64,000 nucleotides of DNA from NCBI RefSeq assembly GCF_016820535.1, contig NZ_JADHDY010000001.1:323221-387220 (forward strand), written 5' to 3'. Each line of letters opens with the position of its first letter. The stretch's first letter is position 1. The translations under genes were made by a program, and so were the position numbers. Positions 34,147-43,854 of the stretch are shown one piece after another. This DNA comes from Sporosarcina beigongshangi (lineage in GTDB: Bacteria; Actinomycetota; Actinomycetes; Actinomycetales; Micrococcaceae). The notes beneath the pieces were generated by a model. The model did not search any database. It saw only the letters and a list, made by a program, of their open reading frames with translations, and was not told the origin of the DNA.

Positions 34147-36219
34147 ATGACAGTTAAGAAACTCTTCAAGGGTCCATTTGTCTGGATCGTTGTGGTGGTG
34201 GTGCTCATTGGTGCTGCACTCTTCACCCTGACGGGCACCGGACAGACCCGCATCGGCACCTCCGAAGCGCTGGGCCTGCTCCAGAACGACAAGGCCGTCT
34301 CGGTCAAGGTCTTTGGCTCCGAGGGCCGCGTGGACATGGTCCTCAAGGACGACTACACCACGGCCGACGGCGTGAAGGCCGGCAAGAACGTCCAGTTCTA
34401 CTACGGCGCATACCGTGCAACCACCCTGCCGGAAGTCTTCGACAACGCAGCGCTGAAGTCCTTCGATGACCAGCCGGCCACCAACAACTTCTGGTCCAGC
34501 ATGCTCTCGCTGCTGATTCCATTCGTCCTGATCGGCCTGATCTTCTGGTTCCTGTTCTCCCGCATGCAAGGCGGCGGCTCCAAGGTCATGCAGTTCGGCA
34601 AGTCCAAGGCCAAGCTGCTCACCAAGGATCACCCGCAGGTCACGTTCAGCGACGTTGCAGGCGCCGACGAGGCCGTGGAGGAGCTCCACGAAATCAAGGA
34701 CTTCCTGCAGAGCCCGGACAAGTTCACGGCCGTCGGCGCCAAGATCCCCAAGGGTGTCCTGCTGTACGGCCCTCCCGGCACGGGCAAGACCCTGCTGGCC
34801 CGCGCAGTCGCCGGTGAGGCAGGCGTGCCGTTCTACTCCATCTCCGGCTCCGACTTCGTGGAGATGTTCGTCGGCGTGGGCGCCTCCCGTGTCCGCGACC
34901 TGTTCGAGCAGGCCAAGGCCAACTCCCCGGCCATCATCTTCGTTGACGAGATCGACGCCGTCGGCCGCCACCGCGGTGCCGGCATCGGCGGCGGCAACGA
35001 CGAACGCGAGCAGACCCTCAACCAGCTGCTCGTGGAAATGGACGGCTTTGACGTCAAGACCAACGTCATCCTGATCGCCGCCACCAACCGCCCCGACGTC
35101 CTGGACCCGGCGCTGCTGCGCCCCGGCCGCTTCGACCGCCAGATTCCCGTCGAGGCCCCGGACCGCCTGGGCCGCGAGCAGATCCTGAAGGTGCACGCCA
35201 AGGGCAAGCCCATGGCCCCCGGCGTGGACCTGAACGCCGTCGCCAAGAAGACGCCCGGCTACACGGGTGCCGACCTGGCCAACGTCCTCAACGAGGCCGC
35301 CCTGCTCACCGCCCGCTCCAACGCCCAGCTGATCGACGACCGCGCCCTGGACGAGTCCATTGACCGTGTCATGGCCGGCCCGCAGAAGCGCACCCGCGTC
35401 ATGAAGGAACTGGAGCGCAAAATCACCGCGTACCACGAGGGCGGCCACGCCCTGGTTGCCGCGGCGATGCACAACACGGCCCCCGTCACGAAGATCACCA
35501 TCCTGCCCCGCGGCCGAGCCTTGGGCTACACCATGGTGGTCCCCGAGGACGACAAGTACTCGATCACCCGCAACGAGCTGCTGGACCAGATGGCCTACGC
35601 CATGGGCGGCCGCGTCGCCGAGGAAATCGTCTTCCACGACCCCTCCACCGGCGCCTCAAACGACATCGAAAAGGCAACGGCCACGGCCCGCGCCATGGTC
35701 ACGCAGTACGGCATGAGCGAGCGCATCGGCGCCGTGAAGCTGGGCCAGGCAGCCGGTGAGCCGTTCCTGGGCGGCAGCGCCGGCCACGACCGCGACTACT
35801 CCGAATCCGTCGCCTCCGTGGTGGATGAAGAGGTGCGCAAGCTCATTGACCAGGCCCACGACGACGCCTATGAGGCACTCATCGCCAACCGCGACGTCCT
35901 GGACCGCCTGGCCCTGGAACTGTTGGAACGCGAAACCCTCAACCAGGCGGAAATTGCGGAGATCTTCAAGGATCTGCGCAAGCCGGAACTGCGGAAGGTG
36001 TGGTTGTCCAAGAACTCCCGCCCGGTCTCCGCGCTGCCCCCGGTCGTGACCCAGAAGGAGCGCCTCGAGGCACAGGCCGCAGGCGCCCCGGACCCGGCCA
36101 CCGTCGCGCCCCAGGACCAGCTGGCCGCCGCCAGCCTGGACGGGGAGGTTGACGCCCCGTCCAACATGCCCGGCATCGACCTGGGCAAGGGCGACGCCCC
36201 GGAACTGCCCGGCCAGTAG
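34147..36219 (+). CDS. ftsH: ATP-dependent zinc metalloprotease FtsH
   Basis: A 690-residue membrane-anchored AAA+ protease that degrades membrane and soluble proteins. TM1 (about residues 12-30) and TM2 (about 118-140) flank a small outside domain. The AAA module has Walker A GPPGTGKT (about 207-214), Walker [11 protein letters not shown] and the second region of homology [19 protein letters not shown]. The protease domain has HEGGH (about residues 429-433). A Pro/Ala-rich C-terminal tail is normal for actinobacteria. The 247-base region upstream (terminator, then leader) should hold its promoter. Confidence 0.96.
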   Translation: MTVKKLFKGPFVWIVVVVVLIGAALFTLTGTGQTRIGTSEALGLLQNDKAVSVKVFGSEGRVDMVLKDDYTTADGVKAGKNVQFYYGAYRATTLPEVFDNAALKSFDDQPATNNFWSSMLSLLIPFVLIGLIFWFLFSRMQGGGSKVMQFGKSKAKLLTKDHPQVTFSDVAGADEAVEELHEIKDFLQSPDKFTAVGAKIPKGVLLYGPPGTGKTLLARAVAGEAGVPFYSISGSDFVEMFVGVGASRVRDLFEQAKANSPAIIFVDEIDAVGRHRGAGIGGGNDEREQTLNQLLVEMDGFDVKTNVILIAATNRPDVLDPALLRPGRFDRQIPVEAPDRLGREQILKVHAKGKPMAPGVDLNAVAKKTPGYTGADLANVLNEAALLTARSNAQLIDDRALDESIDRVMAGPQKRTRVMKELERKITAYHEGGHALVAAAMHNTAPVTKITILPRGRALGYTMVVPEDDKYSITRNELLDQMAYAMGGRVAEEIVFHDPSTGASNDIEKATATARAMVTQYGMSERIGAVKLGQAAGEPFLGGSAGHDRDYSESVASVVDEEVRKLIDQAHDDAYEALIANRDVLDRLALELLERETLNQAEIAEIFKDLRKPELRKVWLSKNSRPVSALPPVVTQKERLEAQAAGAPDPATVAPQDQLAAASLDGEVDAPSNMPGIDLGKGDAPELPGQ

Positions 36220-36242
36220 CGCCCCGCGATAGGATCACTTCC

Positions 36243-36881
36243 GTGACTGATTACGACGACGAACCTGACTTCGCGCCCGGCGGCACCCCTGGTGCCGCCG
36301 GGGACGGTGACGGACATAGAGTGGACCTGCCGCGCATTGAAGCTGCCGTCCGTGAGATCCTGCTGGCCATTGGGGAAGACCCGGACCGCAGCGGCCTGGT
36401 GGAAACGCCCAAGCGCGTGGCCAAGGCCTACGGGGAGGTCTTTGCCGGCCTGCACCAGGACCCGGCAGAGATCCTGGGCACCACCTTCGACATTGCCCAC
36501 CAGGAAATGGTGCTTGTCAAGGACATCCCGTTCTACTCCACCTGCGAACACCACCTGGTTCCATTCCATGGCAGCGCCCACGTCGGCTACATCCCGGGCG
36601 TGGACGGCAGGGTCACCGGCCTGAGCAAGCTGGCCCGGCTGGTTGACCTTTTCGCCAAGCGCCCGCAGGTGCAGGAACGCCTGACAACCCAGATTGCCGA
36701 CGCGATCGTGGAGCACCTCAAACCTGCCGGTGCCATCGTCGTCGTCGAATGTGAACACATGTGCATGTCCATGCGTGGCGTGCGCAAGCCAGGAGCCAAG
36801 ACCGTCACCAGTGCGGTGCGCGGTTCGCTTCATGAGCCCGCAACCCGGGCCGAAGCCATGAGCCTGATTCTCGGAAGGTAA
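36243..36881 (+). CDS. folE: GTP cyclohydrolase I
   Basis: A 212-residue enzyme making dihydroneopterin triphosphate from GTP, first step of folate synthesis. Zinc ligands: Cys and His in [10 protein letters not shown] and Cys in [31 protein letters not shown] is the family signature. The acidic N-terminal extension (about 25 residues) is typical of actinobacteria. TAGGAT lies 7 nt before the GTG and AGGA inside it can act as an RBS, so either an internal leaderless promoter or coupling to ftsH is possible. Confidence 0.95.
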   Translation: MTDYDDEPDFAPGGTPGAAGDGDGHRVDLPRIEAAVREILLAIGEDPDRSGLVETPKRVAKAYGEVFAGLHQDPAEILGTTFDIAHQEMVLVKDIPFYSTCEHHLVPFHGSAHVGYIPGVDGRVTGLSKLARLVDLFAKRPQVQERLTTQIADAIVEHLKPAGAIVVVECEHMCMSMRGVRKPGAKTVTSAVRGSLHEPATRAEAMSLILGR

Positions 36882-36891
36882 CTTACACACA

Positions 36892-37860
36892 ATGGATTCC
36901 CTCGCAGCCGCACCCGGAACGGGCCCGGCCACCTCGCCCCTGCCCGTGCTCCGCGCACGCAAGTCAATGACCACCTTTGCCTCCCTGCCCACAGACCGCG
37001 TGGTGGTGATGGGAATCCTGAACTGCACCCCGGACTCCTTCAGCGACGGCGGCGAATACAACTCCACCGAAACCGCCATTGCCCACGGACTGCGCATGTA
37101 CTACGGCGGAGCGGACATCATCGACGTCGGCGGGGAATCCACACGCCCGGGCGCCCAGGACGTGGACGAGGCTGAGGAGCAGGCCCGCATCCTGCCCGTC
37201 ATCGCCACCCTCGCCAAGGCTGGCGCCCTCGTCAGTGTTGACACCCGCCACGCCTCGACGGCGGCACTGGCGCTCGACGCCGGCGCCGGGCTGATCAACG
37301 ACGTCTCCGGCGCCAACGTCCACGAGGACATGATCGCGCTCATCGCCAAGCGGCAGGTCCCCTATGTGCTCATGCACAGCCGCGGCGACTCCCGCCACAT
37401 GGACTCCCTCACGCAGTACACGGACGTGGTCGAGGACGTCGTCGCCGAACTGGGCGAGATTCGCGAAAGGCTCTATGCGGCCGGCGTCCTGGCCGAGAAC
37501 CTGATCCTCGATCCGGGCATCGGCTTCTCCAAGAACGCCGACCAGAACTGGGAACTGCTGGCCAACCTCGACAGCGTGGCCGCGATGGGCAACAAGGTCC
37601 TGGTGGGCACCTCCCGCAAGCGTTTCCTCGGCTCGCTGCTGACCAGCGCCGGCAAGGCCGCGGCCCCCAAGGAGCGCGATGACGCCACCTCCGCCACCAC
37701 GGCCCTCGCCGGTGCCCAGGGCATTTGGGGCGTCCGCGTGCACGACGTCGATGCCAGCCTTGACGCCGCCAAGGTCGCCGCGCGCATGGTGGCCGGCAGG
37801 AAGGGCCGCGACGCGCGGCTGGCAGCTGCCGGCGCCGGCACGGCCCGGGAGGCACAGTGA
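36892..37860 (+). CDS. folP: dihydropteroate synthase
   Basis: A 322-residue enzyme joining 4-aminobenzoate to dihydropterin pyrophosphate; the sulfonamide target. VMGILNCTPDSFSDGG and DVGGESTRPGA are the two pterin/substrate loops, SVDTRHA and GTSRKRFLG later motifs. An about 35-residue N-terminal extension precedes the first strand; a shorter start is possible. The stop overlaps the folB GTG by 4 bases (GTGA). Confidence 0.94.
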   Translation: MDSLAAAPGTGPATSPLPVLRARKSMTTFASLPTDRVVVMGILNCTPDSFSDGGEYNSTETAIAHGLRMYYGGADIIDVGGESTRPGAQDVDEAEEQARILPVIATLAKAGALVSVDTRHASTAALALDAGAGLINDVSGANVHEDMIALIAKRQVPYVLMHSRGDSRHMDSLTQYTDVVEDVVAELGEIRERLYAAGVLAENLILDPGIGFSKNADQNWELLANLDSVAAMGNKVLVGTSRKRFLGSLLTSAGKAAAPKERDDATSATTALAGAQGIWGVRVHDVDASLDAAKVAARMVAGRKGRDARLAAAGAGTAREAQ

Positions 37861-38252
37861 CACGCCCCGACACCATCACGCTCAAGGGCGTCACCGCCAT
37901 CGGCTACCACGGCGTCTTTGACCACGAGAAGCGCGACGGTCAGCCATTCATCACCGACGTCGTGCTGCACCTGGACGTCGCCGCGGCTGCTGCCACGGAC
38001 GAGTTGTCCAAGACGGCCGACTACGGCGCAGTGGCCGAGGCCGTCGTGTCGCTCGTCACCGGCGATCCACACGACCTCATCGAGACGCTCAGCACCCGCA
38101 TTGCCGAAAAGCTGCTGGCAGACTTCCCGGTGCTCGACGCCGTCGAGGTCACCGTCCACAAGCCCAAGGCACCCATCCAGGTTCCCTTCGGCGATGTCGC
38201 CATCACGGTGTTCCGCAGCAGGCCCGCCGCCGCGGAAGCTGCGCCGGCATGA
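37857..38252 (+). CDS. folB: dihydroneopterin aldolase
   Basis: A 131-residue enzyme. GYHGVFDHEKRDGQ carries the conserved substrate-binding residues and ETLSTRIAEKLL and VTVHKPKAPI complete the fold. It cleaves dihydroneopterin to 6-hydroxymethyl-dihydropterin. GTGA overlap with folP and ATGA overlap with folK make a tightly coupled folate operon. Confidence 0.94.
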   Translation: MTRPDTITLKGVTAIGYHGVFDHEKRDGQPFITDVVLHLDVAAAAATDELSKTADYGAVAEAVVSLVTGDPHDLIETLSTRIAEKLLADFPVLDAVEVTVHKPKAPIQVPFGDVAITVFRSRPAAAEAAPA

Positions 38253-38773
38253 GTGCCGCGCAGCCGCACGTCCGGGCCATCCTGGCGCTGGGCAGCAACC
38301 TGGGCGAGCGCGCAGGAACGCTGCAAAGCGCCGTCGCGGACCTGGTGGACAGGCCCGAGGTGCGCCTGCTCAACGTCTCTCCCGTGGTGACCACCAAGCC
38401 CGTGGGCGGACCCCAAGGGCAGCCGGATTTCCTGAACATGGTCATTGCCGTGGACACCACCCTGGCGCCGCTGGAGCTGCTGGCGCACTGCCAGGCCGTG
38501 GAACTGGCGCACCACCGCACCCGGGAGGTGCGCTGGGGCGCACGCACCCTGGACGTGGACATCATCAGCTACGGCTCGGTGGCCAGCGACGACCCGGTGT
38601 TGACACTGCCGCATCCTCGGGCCGCAGGGCGCGCATTTGTGCTGTACCCGTGGTCGCTCATGGACCCGCAGGCAACCCTGGACGGGCAGTCCGTGGCCGA
38701 GCTGGCGGCGGCGGCCCCGGACATGTCCGGCATCGCCCACGCTCAGGACGTGCCGCAGGGCCAGGAGTCCTAG
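38249..38773 (+). CDS. folK: HPPK (6-hydroxymethyl-7,8-dihydropterin pyrophosphokinase)
   Basis: A 174-residue kinase that pyrophosphorylates hydroxymethyl-dihydropterin for folP. LALGSNLGERAGTL begins the protein, NMVIAVDTTL and WGARTLDVDIISYG hold the pterin and Mg/ATP sites. The start overlaps folB by four bases (ATGA). Last of the four consecutive folate genes. Confidence 0.94.
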   Translation: MSAAQPHVRAILALGSNLGERAGTLQSAVADLVDRPEVRLLNVSPVVTTKPVGGPQGQPDFLNMVIAVDTTLAPLELLAHCQAVELAHHRTREVRWGARTLDVDIISYGSVASDDPVLTLPHPRAAGRAFVLYPWSLMDPQATLDGQSVAELAAAAPDMSGIAHAQDVPQGQES

Positions 38774-38788
38774 CGCTGCGGAAACCCT

Positions 38789-38832
38789 GCCCCGGCCAGT
38801 GCAACGCAACTTAGGCGCGCCGGGGCCAGTGC
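38789..38832 (+). terminator. GC-rich hairpin after folK
   Basis: GCCCCGGC (38789-38796) pairs with GCCGGGGC (38819-38826); a direct GGCCAGTGC repeat (38794-38802, 38824-38832) overlaps it. No T-run. It may attenuate folate transcription before the membrane-protein genes, where TTAAATA (about 38855) is a possible -10. Confidence 0.4.
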
Positions 38833-38892
38833 ATTCCGGCAAAAACCCAGTACGGTTAAATATGTAGTTCCCGGCAACGCGATGAGGCAGCA

Positions 38893-39408
38893 ATGAGTAG
38901 CACGATGCGGACCATCAGGCCTGCATGGTTGGTGGCCGTGGCAGTTGCCACGGCGGCAGTTGGATGGCTGGTCACTGAACTGACCTCCAGGGCCAGCATG
39001 GCCCTGCCCGTTTTGCCCATGAGTTCCCTGATCACCATGGGCCTGATCGTGGTCGTGTGCCTGATCCTCGGGCTCAAGGTCCGGCGCTGGCGCGACGGCA
39101 ACCGGAACAAGCACCTGGACCCGCTGCTGGCGGCCCGCACCGTGGTGCTGGCCCAGGCGTGCGCCTATGCGGGGGCCGTCCTGTTCGGCTGGCATGCCGG
39201 CATCATGCTCGACCAGCTCCCCACCATCTCCATGCGCGCGGACCTTTCCGTCATTTGGCAGATCGTGGCCCTGCTGGCCGGCGGGCTGGTCATGGTGGTT
39301 GCAGGCATCATGGTTGAACGGTTTTGCAAGCTGCCGCCGGAAGACAGTGATCCGGCCGCGAAAACCCGGCCCAAGCGTGACGGCCGCGGAGAGGAAGAAT
39401 TTGCCTAA
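38893..39408 (+). CDS. DUF3180 membrane protein
   Basis: A 171-residue protein with about four membrane helices; AARTVVLAQACAYAGAVLFG is the DUF3180 core. A basic, Lys/Arg-rich cytoplasmic tail ends it. GAGG lies 6 nt before the ATG. Genes of this family follow folK in many actinobacteria, but the function is unknown. The stop overlaps the next gene's TTG start by 8 bases. Confidence 0.85.
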   Translation: MSSTMRTIRPAWLVAVAVATAAVGWLVTELTSRASMALPVLPMSSLITMGLIVVVCLILGLKVRRWRDGNRNKHLDPLLAARTVVLAQACAYAGAVLFGWHAGIMLDQLPTISMRADLSVIWQIVALLAGGLVMVVAGIMVERFCKLPPEDSDPAAKTRPKRDGRGEEEFA

Positions 39409-39934
39409 GCAAGTCCCGTTCCAGCACGGCAGCACCATCGACCCTGCCGGCCTGGCGTTCCTGCGTGTCTCGGAGAAGCTCATCACGGCGCGTTTCATTT
39501 CCGCCGGAATCGGCGCCCTCATTTTCCTGGCTGTCACCTTGCTGCCGCTGGTCCTCAAGCTCACCGGCGTCTGGTCCGGCTACCCGGCATGGCTGGCCTG
39601 GGCCGCCCCTGCCGTGGTGGTGCTGGTCGCGGCCTGGGAGTTCATCCTCATTCCCCGCCAGGTCCGCGCCATCGGCTATGCCGAACGCGACGACGACCTC
39701 CTCATCCGCGGCGGCATCATGTTCCACCGCGTCATGGTCGTCCCGTACGGGCGCATGCAATACGTGGATGTCACGATGGGCCCGCTGGAGCGCATGCTCG
39801 GGCTGAGCACCATCCACCTGCACACCGCGTCCCCCGGCACCAACGCCGTCATCAACGGCCTCCCGGCGGCGGAAGCGGGGCGCCTGCGCGAACAGCTCTC
39901 CGCCCTGGGTGAGGCAAAATTGGCCGGGTTGTGA
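39401..39934 (+). CDS. PH-domain (DUF304/bPH2) membrane protein, YdbS-like
   Basis: A 177-residue protein with two membrane helices (about residues 30-75) followed by one bPH2 domain (IRGGIMFHRVMVVPYGRMQY, GPLERMLGLSTIHLHTA). TTG at 39401 is chosen because of GAGGAAG just before it and because the sequence upstream is DUF3180. The paired gene downstream is its usual YdbT-type partner. Function unknown; coupled by GTGA. Confidence 0.85.
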   Translation: MPKQVPFQHGSTIDPAGLAFLRVSEKLITARFISAGIGALIFLAVTLLPLVLKLTGVWSGYPAWLAWAAPAVVVLVAAWEFILIPRQVRAIGYAERDDDLLIRGGIMFHRVMVVPYGRMQYVDVTMGPLERMLGLSTIHLHTASPGTNAVINGLPAAEAGRLREQLSALGEAKLAGL

Positions 39935-41493
39935 GCGAGAAACTCTTGGGCGACGACGCCGCGTTCAGCACCGACACCGAACAAACCTGGCACCGCGTGC
40001 ACCCCGTCTCACCGCTGGTCCGCGGCTGGATTGCGATTGCCGCCATCATCTTCGTTTTCGGCAGGAACTCGCTGGATTCGCTGTTCTCCGACAGCGGCGC
40101 CGGCCTCACCCTGAAAGGGCCCGACGCCACAAGCCTGCTGATCCTGCTCGCGGTGGTGGGCGCCGCCGTCGTGATTTTCGGTGTGGCATTCTTCCTGCAG
40201 TGGCGCTTCACCCGCTACCAGGTCACCGACGAATTCGTCCACATCAACTCCGGCGTCATCTTCCGCCAGCAGCGCCGGGCCAGGATTGACCGGGTGCAGG
40301 CCATCGACGTCGTGCAGCCGCTGCTGGCGCGGGCGTTTGGGCTGGCGGAGCTGAAATTTGAGGTGGCCGACGGCGGAAAGTCGGCACTGCGCCTGTCCTT
40401 CCTCAAGCTGGGGGAGGCCAAGCGGCTGCGGGCGGCAATTCTTGCCCGTGCTGCCGGCGTCAGTGTTGACCCGGAGGCTCCCGGGCTGGTGCAGGAGGCG
40501 CCGGAAAACCACGTGCTGGCCCTGAAGCCCAACCGGATCATCGGTTCCGCGTTCCTCAGCGGCACCAGCATTTTTGCGCTGGTGGTTGTAGCGGCCGCAA
40601 TTGTCGGCTTCGTGTGGAGCGGGGAAGCAACCATCCTGGTGGCCGCGATTCCCTTCTTCATTGCCATTGGGGCGTCCTATTGGAAGTCAGTCACGGGGGA
40701 CTTCAACTTCAGGGTGGCCGTTTCCCCCGACGGGGTGCGGCTGCACTACGGCATGCTGGAAACCCGCTCCCAGACCATTCCGCCCGGACGCGTTCAGGCT
40801 GTGGGCATCAGCCAGGGACCCATCTGGCGTGCGTTCGGTTGGTACAAGGTGCAGGTCAATGTTGCCGGCTACGGTTCCGACGCCTCGGACCACGGATCCC
40901 GCACGGTCCTGCTGCCGGCCGGGACCCTTGACGAGGTCATGGCGGTGCTGGGGCTGGTGTTCCCGGACCCGGGCGTCGAGAACCCCTTTGAGGTGTTTGC
41001 TGCAGGGTTGAAGGGGCCGGGCAACCAGCACGAATTTGTGCATTCCCCGCGCTCCGCCCGCTGGATCGACCCCCTCACCTGGCGCCACAACGCCTTCCGG
41101 GCCACGGACACGGCCCTGCTGTGCCGGCACGGGGTCATCATGAGGCGGCTCCAGGTGGTGCCGCACGAACGCACCCAGTCGCTGGCGCTGCGGCAGGGCC
41201 CCGTCATGCGGGCCCTGGGACTGGCCAGCTTTGAACTCCATTCCACCGTGGGCCCCATCCGCCCCCTGGTGCGGCACATGTCCACGGCCAATGCGCTGGC
41301 CTTGTTTGACCAACAGGCCGTCCGGGCCGCCACGGCCCGGCGCATCCACCGCAAGGAAAAGTGGCTGTCGCAGGACGAGCCGCCGGCAGCGCCCGCCCCG
41401 GAAACTGCACCGGAACCGGCAGCGCCCGCCCCCGCCCCGGAACCCACAGCCGCGGCGCACCACACGTTGAAGGAGAACCACCATGGCGATTAA
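39931..41493 (+). CDS. large PH-domain (DUF304/bPH2) membrane protein, YdbT-like
   Basis: A 520-residue protein with three bPH2 domains, each introduced by a hydrophobic pair of helices (about residues 25-90, 195-240 and after 370). Repeats such as QQRRARIDRVQAIDVVQPLL, SQTIPPGRVQAVGI and QVVPHERTQSLALRQG are homologous to each other. A Pro/Ala/Glu-rich tail ends it. YdbS/YdbT pairs are common in Gram-positives; YdbST of Bacillus is linked to resistance to certain bacteriocins and envelope stress. Translationally coupled to the preceding gene, overlapping the next by 11 bases. Confidence 0.84.
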   Translation: MSEKLLGDDAAFSTDTEQTWHRVHPVSPLVRGWIAIAAIIFVFGRNSLDSLFSDSGAGLTLKGPDATSLLILLAVVGAAVVIFGVAFFLQWRFTRYQVTDEFVHINSGVIFRQQRRARIDRVQAIDVVQPLLARAFGLAELKFEVADGGKSALRLSFLKLGEAKRLRAAILARAAGVSVDPEAPGLVQEAPENHVLALKPNRIIGSAFLSGTSIFALVVVAAAIVGFVWSGEATILVAAIPFFIAIGASYWKSVTGDFNFRVAVSPDGVRLHYGMLETRSQTIPPGRVQAVGISQGPIWRAFGWYKVQVNVAGYGSDASDHGSRTVLLPAGTLDEVMAVLGLVFPDPGVENPFEVFAAGLKGPGNQHEFVHSPRSARWIDPLTWRHNAFRATDTALLCRHGVIMRRLQVVPHERTQSLALRQGPVMRALGLASFELHSTVGPIRPLVRHMSTANALALFDQQAVRAATARRIHRKEKWLSQDEPPAAPAPETAPEPAAPAPAPEPTAAAHHTLKENHHGD

Positions 41494-42406
41494 GCCTGGC
41501 CGCCTCGGCATTGGCATCATCGGTGCCGGGAAGGTGGGCGCCGTCCTGGGTGCGGCGCTGCGCGGTGCCGGACACGCCGTCGTCGGGGTGTCCGCAGTTT
41601 CCGAAGCTTCAAAGGACCGCGCCGAAATCCTGCTTCCCGGCGTCCCCATCCTCGACGTGGCGGACATTGTGGAGCGCTCTGAACTCGTGCTGCTCGCCGT
41701 CCCGGACGACGCCCTGCCCGGCCTGGTCACGGGCCTGGCCGCGATGAACGCCTGGCAGGTGGGCCAGCTCGTGGCGCACACCTCCGGCAGATTCGGCACC
41801 GGCGTGCTGGCCCCGGTCAAGGCCGCCGGCGGCATCCCGCTCGCACTGCACCCGGCCATGACGTTCACCGGCATGAGCCTTGACCTGGCCCGGCTGACAG
41901 ACGCCAGCTTCGGCGTCACGGCCGATCCCGCCATGCTGCCCATAGCCCAAGCCCTCGTCGTCGAGATGGGCGCCGAACCCGTTGTCATCGCCGAGGCCGA
42001 CCGCGTCCTCTACCATGCCGCCCTGGCCCACTCCGCGAACCACATGGTCACCCTTGTGGCGCAGGCGGCTCAGATCCTGGGGGACATAGGCGTCGAGGCC
42101 CCCAACCAGCTGCTCGGCCCGCTCCTGCGTGCCTCGCTGGAAAACGCGCTCACCGCGGGCGAGTCCGCGCTCACCGGCCCGGTCGCCCGCGGAGACGCCG
42201 GCACCGTGGCGGCCCATGCGGAAGCACTGCGCGAGCACGCCCTCGACACCGGTGCCGGCGACATCATCGACGCCTACGCGGCCATGTCCGGAGCCACTGC
42301 CACGCGAGCGGCCCGCCGCCGGCTGCTCTCCGCGGAGGCATACCTCGCCGTCCAGGCTGCCCTGACGCCCGACGGCGAACCCGGCTCCGCGGCCGGCGGC
42401 GGCTAA
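41483..42406 (+). CDS. Rossmann-fold DUF2520 oxidoreductase-like protein
   Basis: A 307-residue protein. GIIGAGKVGAVLGAAL is a dinucleotide-binding Rossmann motif; AHTSGRFG, LHPAMTFTG and ALAHSANHMVTL are DUF2520 features, and the C-terminal helical domain resembles ketopantoate reductase/6-phosphogluconate dehydrogenase folds. AAGGAG lies before the ATG. It lies directly upstream of panC, and no panE-like gene is in the window. A ketopantoate-reductase role is a reasonable inference, not shown. A 148-base gap separates it from the panC start used here. Confidence 0.82.
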   Translation: MAIKPGRLGIGIIGAGKVGAVLGAALRGAGHAVVGVSAVSEASKDRAEILLPGVPILDVADIVERSELVLLAVPDDALPGLVTGLAAMNAWQVGQLVAHTSGRFGTGVLAPVKAAGGIPLALHPAMTFTGMSLDLARLTDASFGVTADPAMLPIAQALVVEMGAEPVVIAEADRVLYHAALAHSANHMVTLVAQAAQILGDIGVEAPNQLLGPLLRASLENALTAGESALTGPVARGDAGTVAAHAEALREHALDTGAGDIIDAYAAMSGATATRAARRRLLSAEAYLAVQAALTPDGEPGSAAGGG

Positions 42407-42554
42407 GATGGTGGCCCGCCAGGTGACGGCGGGTGGCCGGTCAGTGTCGTGGTGACGAATTAAGTGCGCTGACGTATTAAGTTATGTGCAGGAGTGGATG
42501 TGCGCGGCATTGGGCCAAGGCTTGGTGCGTGCAGAAGTGAAAGTGGGTAGGACC

Positions 42555-43508
42555 ATGGGCATTGAACTTGTCGGCACCATTGCGGAATTGCAGGCGAAGG
42601 CGTCATTGCTGCTCCAGGCGAGGGCGGGGCAGGCCCATCTCGAGGGACACTCGGGAGCGGACATCCGTTCTGGAACCCTGGGCCTGGTGCCCACCATGGG
42701 TGCACTGCACCACGGGCACGCCACCCTGGCGAGGGCCGCCGTCGCCGAGAACTCCGTGGTGGTGGCAAGCGTGTTCGTCAACCCGCTGCAGTTTGGCGAC
42801 CCCTCCGACCTGGACCGCTACCCGCGCACGACGGAAGCCGACTTGGCGCTCCTGGATGAGGCCGGTGTCGACTTCATGTTTGCACCCTCCGTGGCCGAAA
42901 TGTATCCGAACGGCGAGCCCGCAGTGCGGATCACGGCCGGAAAGCTGGGGGAGCTGTACGAGGGCGCCTCGCGGCCGGGCCACTTTGACGGGGCCCTGAC
43001 TGTGGTGTCCAAGCTCCTGCACGTGGGGCAGCCGAGTGTTGGCCTGGCCGCCCCGGATGCCGCCGGCCGCCCGGCCTACCGCGCCTATTTTGGGCAGAAG
43101 GACGCCCAGCAGCTGGCCCTGGTGCGCACCATGGTGGCAGACCTGAACTTCCCGGTCGACATCGTTGCCGTTCCGACAGTGCGCGACAGTGACGGGCTGG
43201 CATTGTCCAGCCGAAACCGCTTCCTTTCGGAACAGGAACGCGAATCGGCCCTGGTCCTCTCCCGCGCACTGCGTCTGCTCAAGAGCCGGGCAGACGCCCA
43301 CGAGCCCCTCGACATTGCATCAGCCGGCGCACTGGTGGAAAGCGCCCCGGGCGTGGAGCTGGACTACCTGGAAGTGGTGGACCCGCAGACCCTGGCCGTA
43401 CGCGCCGAGAACTGCCAGGACACCCCCTTCACGGGCGAGGCGCTGGCGCTCATTGCGGCGAAGGTTGGCCCTGTTCGGCTGATTGACAACATGCCACTCG
43501 GGTCCTGA
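42555..43508 (+). CDS. panC: pantothenate synthetase
   Basis: A 317-residue enzyme condensing pantoate and beta-alanine with ATP. The HxGH site is in [29 protein letters not shown] and FGQKDAQQ follow; the SSRN ATP loop is in [13 protein letters not shown]. The start is uncertain: ATG at 42555 gives normal length, while GTG at 42486 or ATG at 42498 would add about 20 residues and have GGAG close by. About 50 bases upstream of 42486 is a direct GACG-ATTAAGT repeat. No panD is seen. Confidence 0.93.
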   Translation: MGIELVGTIAELQAKASLLLQARAGQAHLEGHSGADIRSGTLGLVPTMGALHHGHATLARAAVAENSVVVASVFVNPLQFGDPSDLDRYPRTTEADLALLDEAGVDFMFAPSVAEMYPNGEPAVRITAGKLGELYEGASRPGHFDGALTVVSKLLHVGQPSVGLAAPDAAGRPAYRAYFGQKDAQQLALVRTMVADLNFPVDIVAVPTVRDSDGLALSSRNRFLSEQERESALVLSRALRLLKSRADAHEPLDIASAGALVESAPGVELDYLEVVDPQTLAVRAENCQDTPFTGEALALIAAKVGPVRLIDNMPLGS

Positions 43509-43571
43509 CCGTACGACTCCGCCTACTCGCAATCTCGGCACCTAAGATTCAAGCTTTCGTCTCGGGGCCCT

Positions 43572-43648
43572 GTGCCGGGGCGACACCGCAGGCATGGCCC
43601 CCAAAATGTCAGTTTTGGGGCCATGCCTGCAAGGTAGGGGATCGGCAC
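43572..43648. terminator. palindrome after panC
   Basis: Arms 43588-43606 and 43613-43630 pair over 18 bp with one bulged C; core GCAGGCATGG and CCAAAA, loop TGTCAG. An outer GTGCCG/CGGCAC pair (43572-43577, 43643-43648) extends it. It could terminate panC or the convergent ribokinase transcript. Confidence 0.6.
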
Positions 43649-43763
43649 GTGTTCCGCGGCGTGATGCGGCGTTGTCAGCGCTGCCTCCACCCCGCCAAGT
43701 CGGAATCTGGGAATCACTGAGACTCGAAACAGCAGCTCATGCGATTCTCCGACGGCACGCAAA

Positions 43764-43853
43764 TTGAAACTGCAGCACCTGCGATGAAATCACTGGTTTC
43801 ATCGCAGGTGCTGCAGTTTCAAAGTGGGCTGGTCGCAGGTGCTGCAGTTTCAA
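43764..43853. repeat. 26-bp perfect palindrome plus a third direct copy
   Basis: Arms 43764-43789 and 43797-43822 are exact complements over 26 bp (inner loop 7 nt). A third copy of 21 of these bases (TCGCAGGTGCTGCAGTTTCAA minus its last base is the shared unit) lies at 43833-43853, in direct orientation with the right arm. It ends one base before the ribokinase stop codon. Confidence 0.9.
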
Positions 43854-43854
43854 C

